Shown: positions 1 to 8,971 of the stretch, one piece after another
Numbering within the stretch: the stretch's first letter is position 1
Layout of the letters: each line of letters opens with the position of its first letter
From: CAZFLD01 sp964519835
GTDB lineage: Bacteria; Spirochaetota; Spirochaetia; DSM-27196; CAZFLD01
DNA: 64,000 bases
Assembly: GCA_964519835.1 (NCBI GenBank)
Contig: CAZFLD010000011.1
Location: 16,890 to 80,889, forward strand
Direction of reading: 5' to 3'
Position numbers and translations under genes: made by a program
The notes under the pieces: model-generated
What the model saw: only the letters and a program-made list of their open reading frames with translations
Database searches by the model: none
Told to the model about the DNA's origin: nothing

Positions 1-1
1 C

Positions 2-682
2 GATAGCGATACAATTCAACTTCAGTTCACGGAATTGATGGCCACGGCATCGGTGGAGGATGACACGATCTATACAATCACAGTAGACGGCGACGCGGTG
101 GCTGTGACGGGAGCGACGGTCGTAACACCGGAGAACCCCTGGTACGGAACCCAAGTTCGCGTGGGCCTTGCATCGGAACCCGACGACGGCGCTCGGATCA
201 ACGTTGTTGTCTCCGGTGGACAAGATGCTGCCGGCAACGGCATCGATACCGGCGCGAACTCGTGGGCATGGACAAACTCCTCAGGCTTCGGCTCGATCGA
301 CGGGACAAAAATCATCGTTGCCGCGGACGGTACCGTATCGCTTCAGGCCGGGGCAGTGACTATGAGCGCGGGGTACTCCGGTTTTACCATCTATGCGGTA
401 GTTCCCGAGGCGCCGGACACAAACAGTTACCCGTTGACCTACAACACGGTCAACTCCGACGGCTCGGTCGATGCACTCGCACCGTTCCCGTCGCAGTTTG
501 CGGGAAACCAAACCGTTAATGAAAACTTTCAGGCGGATATCCTGCAAACCGACGGAAGCGGCAACGCGGTGTTCAGAAACGGTTCCTACGGCATCGGGTT
601 TTCAGCTACCAACGACAGTACGGGCAACATGGAGTTCGGCAGCAACGAGGGCGTTTTCTTCGACGTGACAACCGGCTGGTAA
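2..682 (+). CDS. C-terminal part of a surface protein with an Ig-like (SwmB/Big_5-type) domain
   Basis: The reading frame is open from the first bases of the window (it reads DSDTIQLQFTELM... before the first possible start at base 35), so the gene begins upstream and only its end is present. The opening stretch, with a 'QLQFTELMATASVED' strand, a 'YTITVDGDAVAVTG' strand and a later 'VVVSGGQDAAGN', follows the pattern of bacterial Ig-like repeats of large secreted or surface proteins. The remaining ~150 residues are rich in Gly, Ser, Asn and Thr, have no membrane segment and match nothing I recognise. It may be an adhesin or calcium-dependent surface protein. The exact role is unknown. Confidence 0.7.
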   Translation, partial: DSDTIQLQFTELMATASVEDDTIYTITVDGDAVAVTGATVVTPENPWYGTQVRVGLASEPDDGARINVVVSGGQDAAGNGIDTGANSWAWTNSSGFGSIDGTKIIVAADGTVSLQAGAVTMSAGYSGFTIYAVVPEAPDTNSYPLTYNTVNSDGSVDALAPFPSQFAGNQTVNENFQADILQTDGSGNAVFRNGSYGIGFSATNDSTGNMEFGSNEGVFFDVTTGW

Positions 683-709
683 TTCGGCCGCAAACACGGT
701 CCACCCACG

Positions 710-746
710 AGGCCCCGGTGCAGCAGGTGCCGGGGCCTGACTTTTG
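710..746 (+). terminator. Rho-independent terminator of the surface protein gene
   Basis: A perfect 9-bp stem (AGGCCCCGG, 710-718, with CCGGGGCCT, 730-738) and an 11-nt loop are followed by a short T-rich stretch (ACTTTTGTTTG). It lies 28 bases after the stop codon of the preceding gene and before the two-component operon. Confidence 0.75.
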
Positions 747-853
747 TTTGTCCGCCTCATTTTTCTCCCGCGATCTAAAACCACAAAGACGTCCAACTCC
801 ATTTGATGGAATTGAAACGGCATGGTAGCCTGTGCTTCAAGTTCAGAAAATCC

Positions 854-2320
854 ATGCGCGTACTCATTGTTGACGACGAACCGGCCAATGTCGACTTCAC
901 GGCACGTGTGCTGTCGCAGTTCGAGGTCGCACGTTTCACCGACCCCGCGGAGGCTTTTGCCTACGGGCGGAACACCAATTTCGATGTCGCCGTTGTTGAT
1001 CAGCGAATGCCAAATCTCACGGGCATTGAGCTGGTCCGGAGACTCAAAACCCACCGTGAGGATTTTGTCGCTCTGGTCGTCTCGGCGTATGCCGACAGCG
1101 AAGACCTCATCGACGCCGTCAACTCGAACACGATCCATCGATACCTCGTTAAGCCGGTTGATCCCGATATCCTGCTCTCCGAAGTTCAGCAAGCGTATGG
1201 ACTGCTGGAGCTGAGACGGAAGAGGTATCGACTCGAGGCGGAGCTTCGAGCGACCACCGACGAGCTACGCAGGGAGAATACCCGCCTAAAGGCGCAGCTG
1301 AGCTCTCCCCTCGACCAGTTTTACGGAACGACAAAATCCGTGAGCTTGTTAAAACAGAGAATAACGGTCTACGCCACAATGGAGGACCCGATTCTGATCG
1401 AAGGAGAAACGGGTACCGGTAAAGAGCTTATCGCGCGAGCGATACATCAGTTGTCGAGTCGGTCTGCCGGCCCATTCTACGCGGTGAACTGCGCCGCCAT
1501 ACCGACGCACGTTGTTGAGAGTGAGTTGTTCGGCCACGCAAAGGGAGCATTCACCGGCGCCGATCGCGCAAGCGAGGGCATCTTTTCTGCAGCTGACGGC
1601 GGTACACTTTTTCTCGACGAGGTAGCGGAGCTGCCGCTTGATGTGCAACCAAAGCTATTGCGGGTGTTGCAGTTCGGTTCCTTTTATCCCGTTGGATCAC
1701 GTGCCGAACGGCATTGTGACGTTCGGGTCTTGGCCGCCACGAATCGCTCCCTCAGCAAGCTCACCGAGAGTGGAACGTTTCGAGAGGATCTTTTCTACCG
1801 AATCAACAGCCTATCTATTTATGTGCCGCCGTTGCGAGAACGCCCCGGGGATATCCTGCCTCTCTCGGCTATCCTTGCCGAACGGCGCGGACTCCGTATT
1901 CCGCGACTTACGGCGGAGGCAAAGGACGCGCTGGTGGACTACGCATACCCGGGTAACGTGCGCGAGCTCGAGAACATTCTGACCCACCTTCATGCGGAAG
2001 GCGCGCTGGCCGGTCTCGAGGAGGTTGGGGCCGGTGCCGTGCGGAGCGTGCAGCGCATGCCGGAGGACGGCCGAGGCCGGTATTTCGATCAATCGTCGAC
2101 GGTGCAGGACGTTCTGCACAACGGCGTGTCTTTGAGTAGCTATCTGGACAAAAAGGAGCGTTATGTCGTGGCCCGGTGCTATTCGCTAACCAATGGCAAC
2201 ATCTCGCAAATCGCGAAGATACTTGACCTAACTCGACAGAGCGTCCGCAACAAGCTTCGGCGCTATGGGCTCTACCGACAGGGATCGCCTCCGGTTGCGG
2301 GGGAGCCGGAGACTAAATGA
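854..2320 (+). CDS. NtrC-family sigma-54-dependent response regulator
   Basis: A cytoplasmic transcription activator of 488 residues from the chosen start. Residues 1-120 are a receiver domain with acidic pocket VDDE, phospho-acceptor Asp49 (VVDQRMP) and Lys100 (LVKP). Residues ~155-390 are the AAA+ domain with Walker A GETGTGK (184-190), the sigma-54-contacting GAFTGA loop (231-236) and Walker B LFLDE (252-256). The C-terminus has a Fis-type helix-turn-helix (NISQIAKILDLTRQSVRNKL). I chose the ATG at 854 because receivers normally start MxVLIVDDE. Starts at 803 or 806 would add a 16-17 residue leader. Its stop overlaps the ATG of the following kinase by four bases, so the two are almost certainly a translationally coupled pair. 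It should activate sigma-54 promoters, but its targets are unknown. Confidence 0.95.
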   Translation: MRVLIVDDEPANVDFTARVLSQFEVARFTDPAEAFAYGRNTNFDVAVVDQRMPNLTGIELVRRLKTHREDFVALVVSAYADSEDLIDAVNSNTIHRYLVKPVDPDILLSEVQQAYGLLELRRKRYRLEAELRATTDELRRENTRLKAQLSSPLDQFYGTTKSVSLLKQRITVYATMEDPILIEGETGTGKELIARAIHQLSSRSAGPFYAVNCAAIPTHVVESELFGHAKGAFTGADRASEGIFSAADGGTLFLDEVAELPLDVQPKLLRVLQFGSFYPVGSRAERHCDVRVLAATNRSLSKLTESGTFREDLFYRINSLSIYVPPLRERPGDILPLSAILAERRGLRIPRLTAEAKDALVDYAYPGNVRELENILTHLHAEGALAGLEEVGAGAVRSVQRMPEDGRGRYFDQSSTVQDVLHNGVSLSSYLDKKERYVVARCYSLTNGNISQIAKILDLTRQSVRNKLRRYGLYRQGSPPVAGEPETK

Positions 2321-3654
2321 GGATTAACACCGGCGGAGCGCTCCTCCCCGTTCTTGGAGTTCTCGGCCTCGGTGCGGCCAAGCTGGTCGTTTCCCATGGC
2401 GTTGTACCAAATTACCCTGCTCTGCTGCTCTTGGAGTTCGCCGCGGTCTTGTTTGCCGCGGCTTTTGTTTTCGGCACACAAACCGTCCTCACGCTTGTCG
2501 CGTTGCTTTCGGTTGGGTCGCTAATTGCCGCGGTTCGTATACTCCCTTCGCTCAGGTTTGATCATCCCCTGACACTGGACATCGCTTATGTTGTAGCATC
2601 GCTACAAGGATTTGTCGTTCTCGCCGGCTGTAGCCTCCGCTGTGATCTGTCGGGCAGTGGCGCCGTAACGGCGGCGGTCGTCGCGCATCATTGGGTCTCA
2701 TATTCCGGATCGGCCGGCGGCGGATACGTCTTATCGCTTCTGCTCTCGGTTGTATCCGTGCTCTTGGTGCTATCGCTTCGTCTATTTCGACTGGTCGATG
2801 CGCAGCGCTCGGAAGCTGTTGCTTCGAGAGATCGCGAAGCAGAGTTAAATAGACGGCTCGCCTCAGTGACGGCCACCCTTGTTGAAGACAAAAGGCGCGA
2901 ATCGATGTCCCTTCTTGCGGCATCCCTCGCTCACGAGGTGAACAACCCACTCAACTACATGAGCGGCAATCTCCGCTTCGCCGAGGAGCACATTCGCGCG
3001 ATTCGCGAGGAGTGTAGGGAAAATGGCGAAGGTAACCATTCCCGCGTGGAGGAATCACTTGAAGACATTTCCCACATCCTGTCCCAGTTCCACTCCGGCT
3101 TTGCACGAATCGGGGACGTTGTAACCGGCCTGAAAACACTGTCTCGGTCACGGCGTGGACTCGAACCTACCACGGACGTAGCGGCCACGTGCCGTCGGGT
3201 GGTGAGTGCCATTGGGGGCGCGTCGTCCAACCGTATTGATTTCTGCCTTGAGATCGAGACAGGGATTCGTGTTGCTTGCGACGCGGCGGATCTGTTTACC
3301 GTATTTGCGAACCTTCTGACCAATGCGGTTGAAGCCATAGCGGATACCGGGTGCATCGAGATCTGTGCCGTACGGCAGAACGGCGACGTCAGGATCGAGA
3401 TTTGTGATTCGGGAGTCGGCATACCCGATGACCAAACGGAGACGGTATTTGAGCCGTTTTTTACATCCAAGGGGCAGGCCTCGGTGTCGATGTCGTCAGA
3501 TCACCTTGGCGTCGGCCTGAGTCTCTGCCGCTCCATCGCCGAGCGTGTCGGAGGGACCATCGCCATCACCGGCAAAGAGGGGAAATCGACATGTGTAACA
3601 CTTATGCTCCCGGGCACTCCAACCGGAGACGACGGCACAAGCGCAACATTGTAG
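2317..3654 (+). CDS. Membrane sensor histidine kinase, partner of the NtrC-type regulator
   Basis: The 445-residue protein has several hydrophobic helices in its first ~155 residues, with no sizeable periplasmic loop. A short linker follows, then a HisKA domain with the H-box ASLAHEVNNPLNYM (His206) and a HATPase_c domain with N-box NLLTNAVEAI, G1 DSGVGIPDD, F-box EPFFTSKG and G2 HLGVGLSLC. It should autophosphorylate and pass phosphate to Asp49 of the regulator encoded just upstream (ATGA overlap). The multi-helix input with little outside the membrane suggests it senses a membrane-embedded or intramembrane cue. Its 3' end overlaps the next lipoprotein gene by 64 bases. Confidence 0.93.
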   Translation: MRINTGGALLPVLGVLGLGAAKLVVSHGVVPNYPALLLLEFAAVLFAAAFVFGTQTVLTLVALLSVGSLIAAVRILPSLRFDHPLTLDIAYVVASLQGFVVLAGCSLRCDLSGSGAVTAAVVAHHWVSYSGSAGGGYVLSLLLSVVSVLLVLSLRLFRLVDAQRSEAVASRDREAELNRRLASVTATLVEDKRRESMSLLAASLAHEVNNPLNYMSGNLRFAEEHIRAIREECRENGEGNHSRVEESLEDISHILSQFHSGFARIGDVVTGLKTLSRSRRGLEPTTDVAATCRRVVSAIGGASSNRIDFCLEIETGIRVACDAADLFTVFANLLTNAVEAIADTGCIEICAVRQNGDVRIEICDSGVGIPDDQTETVFEPFFTSKGQASVSMSSDHLGVGLSLCRSIAERVGGTIAITGKEGKSTCVTLMLPGTPTGDDGTSATL

Positions 3655-6503
3655 CGGGGATTGCGGTCGTCGGAGTAGTTGCGCTTGCTGTTTTGCTCTC
3701 GTGCGCGCCCTCGAAAGTGAGGTCGTATGCCACGTCGGTTGGAGGCGTCCCTGTAGATGCAACCGACTACGCGACCGGCGATCTTTCGCAGCTCCAGGAG
3801 ATACATTCCATACCCCTCGATGAGAGTTCTGGAACCCTCGTTCCGGGTGATCTTTTCGGCTCCTCGCTCTCTGAGATCGTTGTGCAGGTGGGCTCAACCG
3901 TGACGGTGTTTGACCTCAACGGAGCACAACAAGGATCGTTCGATCTGCCCTCGGCGGAGATGTCCCCGGGATTTGCCGCCGACATTGATCAAGATGGCAA
4001 AGACGATCTTGTGATAGGAGGAACCCGAGGAGCCGGCGCCTATGTTGCCTCCTACAACGGTTCCGGTCAGTTGATCCACGAGCATACTCTCGAGGAGAGG
4101 GTCTTTGGCCAAACTACTCCGGTAGCGGCGTTCGATCAGCACCTCTACTATACCGCCGTATCAGACCTCCACGTCGCGCCGAAAATCGTCGGAGCCATGT
4201 CACTGCCGAGTTTGGAACCCGTGTGGAGCTACCATCTTGGTCCGCTGCCAACCGGATTGAGTATTGCCATGGACGGCCAAGTAGCCGTCTCCAATCGCGC
4301 CGTGGAACGAGAGCGCAGCGATGTAGAGACCCCCTACCAATCCGACCATAGTCGACACCACACTATTCTGCTCAACGCGTCCGGCACACCCGTTACAGAG
4401 ATACCAGTTGATCCGGCCGCCGTGGTTGGATCAATCGTCGAAGGAGCGTACTCCGGTGTGCGGAATGAAGTGGCACAGATCGACGGGCGCCCCGTTGTCG
4501 TCCAGCTTCTCGGGCGGATATCCGACCTCTATCCCGGTCAGAGTGCGTTACGAGTTGTCGCGCCTACAGGCGAAGTAATCGCGGAACATGCCGGGCCGTC
4601 CGAGACCAACGGGAGCATGGCGGTCTACCGGCGTAACGACGAGCTCCGCATTGCCGTCTACTGGAGCAAAGCCGGGGTCTTCGAACTCTACTCCCAGAAT
4701 CTCGATCTGCTAACGCAGAAGATATTTGGACGCAGCCCGGCGCGTGGAGAGCTCCTGCAAGTGGGCAACTTCGACGGTGACGATGAGGTGGAACACCTCG
4801 TGGCCGATCGCGGCCGCATAGCGATCATCTCCGAGACCGGCGCCGTCGAATACGAGACGGAGGTCCCGACACGGGTCCGTGACGCTCGCATCGTTCCGGC
4901 GACAGGGAACGCGCCGCGGCTCGTAGTCCTCAGCGATGCGCTCCGCTTCTACTCACCTCCCGCTCCTACAAACGTCCACGACTCCGCATCCACCGATGCC
5001 GCAACGGCGACCGGTACGCTCCGGGTGATGACCAAACCTTCCGGCGCCCAGCTTCGGATTGACGGAACGCTTGTTGACGACGTAGCGGTTCCCCGTCTGT
5101 TTGAGCTTGCAGCCGGAGACCACACCGTAGAGGCGTTCGTCCGCGGTTATCAGCCGCATTCGGTGGACGTCACCATCGCGCCGGGACGGGTGTCGATGGT
5201 CGATGTACGACTCGCGCGCATACTCCCGGCTCCGACCACCAATCGTATGGACCGGACTTCCATCGCGGACCGCACTCATCTTGGCGTGGTTCGAGATCGA
5301 GAACCCGTTCGGGAGCTCCGCGAGCCCCCCGAATTGGCGTCATCTTACGCCGCGTTGTCCGTTGCCGGCACCGGCTCAATTGCGGAGGGATTTGTGATTC
5401 TTGGGATTGGTGAGTTTGCCGGGGACGACGATCCGGATATCCTGCTCTTTCATCGCGACGAACGGCAGTACCTCGTGCTCTCCGATGACTTGGAGCCCAT
5501 CCTCCACGGACGTTTCCCGGTCAAGGCCGGCAACTCATTGGCAATCTACGGTGACCTCGACGGCGACGGAAGGGCCGAGATTGGAGCAAGGGATTCGACC
5601 GATGCGACGGCGCTATTTGCTGTTTCCACCGACGGTCGCGTCGTCCTGGATAAATCCTTTTGCTATGGCTTCGACACCAACGTGTCTCTTTCGACGCGTA
5701 CGGAAACACAGCTGTTGGCAACTATCAACACAGGTTACCTTCTCTCCCCCCGGGGAGCCTACGGAGTACGCATCGGTGACTGGAAGACCGAGTTCTTCTA
5801 TCCAACGGCGGGTATGGTCAGCGGTGTGATTGAACGGGACGGCTTGTATTATGCCGACCTCTACACCGCAAACAACGGAGCCGAGGTAACCAGACCCGAT
5901 GGGTATGTTGAGACGGACGCCAACATCCATATCCACGTAATCGATACAAAGGGAGCGCGGCAGCCCCTAGCACAGCCGCTTGGCGGGCAGAGGCCCCACG
6001 GAAGCATTCGTCCCTTCTCTTTTGCCTCGGTATCAGACACCAAGCCGGCACCTCACTACATCCTTTCGAAGGATCACTACTATCCGGGGGCAAGCGGAAT
6101 TCTTCGCGGCGGCGATGTGTGGCAGCAAGTGTTCACCGCCGGAACAGATCTCGGCGTTGTGGCGTCGCACGTTTTGACGGGATCGGCGCACTACTTGAGT
6201 GTAGTCTGGTCCGGGAAAAACCTTCACCAGATCATCGACAACCAATACGAGGTCATCTATCAGCACGAATATGGCGAGCATCGGCTCTATATCACTTCGG
6301 TCAATCTCGACGGTGGCGCCTGGGAAATCGTAGAGCGACGCGACGACAAAATCGTCGTCCTCGATCTCGACCGATCCGTGGTGGCGGAGCTCGAGCTGCC
6401 TTCTGAGCCGATCCGCAGTGTCCGGTTTGGCGACGTCACGGGTGACGGCCGATTCGAGGCAATAATCCTCGGAAGCTCGGAAATTGCCGTGTACTCGTAC
6501 TGA
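3591..6503 (+). CDS. Large lipoprotein with FG-GAP-like repeats and a PEGA domain
   Basis: The 970-residue protein opens with a basic n-region (RRRRHKR), a hydrophobic core and a lipobox LLSC, giving a lipid-anchored Cys38; this supports the ATG at 3591 although it overlaps the kinase gene by 64 bases. Calcium-loop-like beta-propeller repeats recur through the protein (DIDQDGKDDLVIGG, NFDGDDEVEHLV, GDLDGDGRAEIGAR, GDVTGDGRFEAIIL), as in FG-GAP/VCBS proteins. Around residues 480-550 there is a PEGA domain (TKPSGAQLRIDG ... AGDHTVEAFVRGY), a fold associated with envelope or surface-layer attachment. It is in one operon with the two-component pair. It could be the periplasmic sensor for the kinase or a structural product of the operon; I infer a shared envelope function. 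Confidence 0.85.
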   Translation: MCNTYAPGHSNRRRRHKRNIVAGIAVVGVVALAVLLSCAPSKVRSYATSVGGVPVDATDYATGDLSQLQEIHSIPLDESSGTLVPGDLFGSSLSEIVVQVGSTVTVFDLNGAQQGSFDLPSAEMSPGFAADIDQDGKDDLVIGGTRGAGAYVASYNGSGQLIHEHTLEERVFGQTTPVAAFDQHLYYTAVSDLHVAPKIVGAMSLPSLEPVWSYHLGPLPTGLSIAMDGQVAVSNRAVERERSDVETPYQSDHSRHHTILLNASGTPVTEIPVDPAAVVGSIVEGAYSGVRNEVAQIDGRPVVVQLLGRISDLYPGQSALRVVAPTGEVIAEHAGPSETNGSMAVYRRNDELRIAVYWSKAGVFELYSQNLDLLTQKIFGRSPARGELLQVGNFDGDDEVEHLVADRGRIAIISETGAVEYETEVPTRVRDARIVPATGNAPRLVVLSDALRFYSPPAPTNVHDSASTDAATATGTLRVMTKPSGAQLRIDGTLVDDVAVPRLFELAAGDHTVEAFVRGYQPHSVDVTIAPGRVSMVDVRLARILPAPTTNRMDRTSIADRTHLGVVRDREPVRELREPPELASSYAALSVAGTGSIAEGFVILGIGEFAGDDDPDILLFHRDERQYLVLSDDLEPILHGRFPVKAGNSLAIYGDLDGDGRAEIGARDSTDATALFAVSTDGRVVLDKSFCYGFDTNVSLSTRTETQLLATINTGYLLSPRGAYGVRIGDWKTEFFYPTAGMVSGVIERDGLYYADLYTANNGAEVTRPDGYVETDANIHIHVIDTKGARQPLAQPLGGQRPHGSIRPFSFASVSDTKPAPHYILSKDHYYPGASGILRGGDVWQQVFTAGTDLGVVASHVLTGSAHYLSVVWSGKNLHQIIDNQYEVIYQHEYGEHRLYITSVNLDGGAWEIVERRDDKIVVLDLDRSVVAELELPSEPIRSVRFGDVTGDGRFEAIILGSSEIAVYSY

Positions 6504-6649
6504 GGTACATAAGCCCCAGCCGGGGTTCCGCTACCAGGTGTTTCTCTGGACCCAATCGAGTTGGTAGCGATCCTGCATTGGGGGGATGCCGTACGGAGCG
6601 GAATTCACCGCCGGAAACACCACCTTTACTTCAACCAACAGCCTTTGGA

Positions 6650-7375
6650 TCAGCTCAGAAGGCTCCCCATACAAAACACTACTCCACCGACGGATTCCGC
6701 TGCGAACACGTGGGTCCGGTAGTGGCCGTGCTCTTCGTACCGGGCGCCTCGATGGGTGTAGTTGCTGTTTTCGATGTTGGCGAGATGTCCGGGACTGTTG
6801 ATCCAGCCGTCAAAGACACGCCCGCCGGTGGAGTAACCGTACGCGATATTCTCTCCGGCGGCATTGTAGCTGATTCCGGCGGCTGTCATTCGATCAAAGG
6901 GATCGTCACCGTCGGGGTTTGTGTGGGCGAAAAAGGAGCGGCCCCGCATGTCTTGGCTGTGCGCCCGGGCAACGTTCGCCAGGGCGTCGTCCCACACAAG
7001 GTCGTCCATACCTTGGCTGACCCTGTGCTGGTTCATAGGCGTCACAAAGCTCTGCACCTCGGATGCGGCCGTGATAGGAGCCCCGATTCCGGGCGCGAAA
7101 ATGTTTCCGCAGCCCCCCAGCGCCAGTTGCACGGAATCCCTCGATGCACGGGCGACCTGGACCGCATTGTTGCTGCAAACGCCAAAAACGCCAAAGCCCG
7201 TCTCAAAGCGCTCGATGACTTTGGCCTTGGATCCGTCGGAATCCAGATCGGCTATCCACCCATTCGCGTGAATTTGTTGACCGGAGTTTCCGGCATAGAA
7301 TGGAACGAAGCGTGGAAACAGCGGATCGACACCACCATTGGTGGCATTCCCGTCAACGTGATCAGCAAAACACAT
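6650..7375 (-). CDS. CAP-domain (SCP/PR-1-like) protein
   Basis: Residues ~105-225 form a CAP domain: MNQHRVSQGMDDLVWDDAL, then ARAHSQDM, FFAHTNPDGDDPFDRM, GENIAYGY and WINSPGHLANI, which are the usual conserved blocks including the His and Glu cavity residues. Bacterial CAP proteins are usually secreted, and their biochemical role is mostly undefined. The N-terminal ~95 residues (with DLDSDGSKAKV) match nothing I know and do not look like a signal peptide from the ATG at 7375. The frame remains open upstream to the diguanylate cyclase stop region, so the true start is uncertain. The gene lies 35 bases after that cyclase on the same strand and may be cotranscribed. Confidence 0.75.
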   Translation of the reverse strand: MCFADHVDGNATNGGVDPLFPRFVPFYAGNSGQQIHANGWIADLDSDGSKAKVIERFETGFGVFGVCSNNAVQVARASRDSVQLALGGCGNIFAPGIGAPITAASEVQSFVTPMNQHRVSQGMDDLVWDDALANVARAHSQDMRGRSFFAHTNPDGDDPFDRMTAAGISYNAAGENIAYGYSTGGRVFDGWINSPGHLANIENSNYTHRGARYEEHGHYRTHVFAAESVGGVVFCMGSLLS

Positions 7376-7410
7376 CTTGTTCGCAACAAAAGGGCAACCG
7401 GCCGCCCGGC

Positions 7411-8841
7411 TTACCCCGCAACCGTGATCCGGTTGCGTCCCGCCTCTTTGGATTCGTACAGGGCCTGATCGGCGCGGCGCAAAAGCGATTCCGGGGTGTC
7501 GTCGGCGCGATACTCCGCGATCCCAACACTAACGGTGGTAGCTATCTCGCCGTCCGGCAGGTCGGCGACGCGCTCTTGAATTCGTTCTGCTAGAAGCGCG
7601 GCGTCGGCGCCCCCGGATTCGACAAGAGCGGCAAACTCGTCACCGCCCCATCGGGCCAGGCGGTCGGTGAGCCGGATCATCTCCTGGATTGTCGCGCTGA
7701 TCCGTTGAATTACCCGGTCATCCGCCACATGACCGTGGCTGTCGTTGACGTGTTTCAGATGGTCTACATCGAGGAGGACAAGTGAAAACGGAATGCCGTT
7801 CCGTTGGCTCCGGTTGATCGCCTCGGCCAGGCGAGCGTCGAATGCCCGTCGGTTTGCCGCGCCGGTAAGCGAATCGGTTGTTGCCAGCTTCTCCAGACGC
7901 CGGTCGAACCGACGCATTGTGACGGCGGACAGCGCAATAATCGCGACGGATACCGCCAAACCTACCAATATCGTACGAAGTAAGTTGGCCCGGGCCGAGC
8001 GCAGGGACCGTGTCTCATTGTGCTCAACGACAAGGAACCAGTCGAGCTCGTGCATGTACCGGGACGAAATCAGAATTGTGTCACCGTCTTTGGTGTACTG
8101 CTCGTCCACAGGATCCTCGGAAGGCGTCAAGAGACGATCGGCCACACCTCCCAGGGAGGGATGATCGCCAATGGCCCAGGTCTGGATCAGCGCCTGGTCC
8201 GGATGTGCCTGCACGAGCCCGTTCCGGTCTACGAGGTAGATGGTGCGGTCGTATTTTTCCTGCCGGCTCCTCAAGAATTGGGCAAACCCGTCCATTTCCA
8301 GGCCCACCCCGGCCACTCCCAAAAGCTCGTCTGAGAAACTCTCGAGACGGTAATTGATAAAAATAGTGAGCCTCTCGTCCGCAGCCTCGTTTGTATCAAC
8401 GTCGATCTGGTACGGAAGGCCCGACTCCACAAAGTCGTAGTACCAGACATCGTGCTCATCCTCGGGAGACACCTGTTTAGTGATTCCGGTTTGATGGTAG
8501 TAGTTGCTCGTAGTTTCGGATACAAAAAACACGGAGAAGTACCCGTACTGGCGGTGGATCGTCTCCAGATATTCGATGAGCTGATCGGTATCGACTTCTC
8601 CGGCCTCGGCCCAGCGAATCAAAAAGGAGTCGGTGGCCATCATGGAGGCGATGTTCAGCGCAGGCGATAGGTCGGTTTGGATCTCCGTAAGGAGGTTTTC
8701 CTGAAGGAGCGGCAAAGACGAGCTTACAATTTCGTCGTGTATGGAATCCGCGACGGTGCGGTAGTTGATAAAGCTCAAAACCGCAAACGCGGTGAGCAAC
8801 AACACGCTCAGGATGATTAGTCGGCTCGCCCGGGGAGACAT
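7411..8841 (-). CDS. Membrane-bound diguanylate cyclase with periplasmic Cache-like sensor
   Basis: The 476-residue protein has a TM helix at residues ~7-25, a ~260-residue periplasmic region resembling a dCache domain (IHRQYGYFSVFFVSETTSNYY, LTIFINYRL, TIYLVDRNGLVQAHPD), a second TM helix near 300-320, and a GGDEF domain. The active-site motif is intact (RWGGDEFAAL), the metal-binding Asp is in LLDVDHLKHVND, and the inhibitory I-site RLTD stands five residues before GGDEF. It should make c-di-GMP with product inhibition in response to an extracellular small molecule. I chose ATG 8841 (MSPRASRL) because it places the first TM helix at the N-terminus; the longer GTG-type reading adds 19 residues. 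A PilZ protein near 63 kb is a possible c-di-GMP effector. Confidence 0.92.
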   Translation of the reverse strand: MSPRASRLIILSVLLLTAFAVLSFINYRTVADSIHDEIVSSSLPLLQENLLTEIQTDLSPALNIASMMATDSFLIRWAEAGEVDTDQLIEYLETIHRQYGYFSVFFVSETTSNYYHQTGITKQVSPEDEHDVWYYDFVESGLPYQIDVDTNEAADERLTIFINYRLESFSDELLGVAGVGLEMDGFAQFLRSRQEKYDRTIYLVDRNGLVQAHPDQALIQTWAIGDHPSLGGVADRLLTPSEDPVDEQYTKDGDTILISSRYMHELDWFLVVEHNETRSLRSARANLLRTILVGLAVSVAIIALSAVTMRRFDRRLEKLATTDSLTGAANRRAFDARLAEAINRSQRNGIPFSLVLLDVDHLKHVNDSHGHVADDRVIQRISATIQEMIRLTDRLARWGGDEFAALVESGGADAALLAERIQERVADLPDGEIATTVSVGIAEYRADDTPESLLRRADQALYESKEAGRNRITVAG

Positions 8842-8971
8842 CACATGACAGTCTACGCTACGGGGGCCGCTGTGACAAACTCTCCGGCAGGCGCGCACGC
8901 CGCGGTCATGCCGTCACCCACTCGAGCCAAGCGGCAACCCGCGGGGCGCCCGGCGCTCCGCCGGCGCGGCG

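Noticed and set aside
6530..6568. GCTACCA/TGGTAGC inverted repeat between convergent genes
   Set aside because: The loop is 25 bases and there is no T-run on either strand, so it is not a convincing terminator.
6578..7468. 296-codon plus-strand frame
   Set aside because: It is antisense to the CAP-domain gene and the end of the diguanylate cyclase gene, whose motifs are unmistakable.
8920..8971. GC-rich inverted repeat after the glutamate dehydrogenase gene as a terminator
   Set aside because: The stem needs a bulge and has no T-run on the minus strand.
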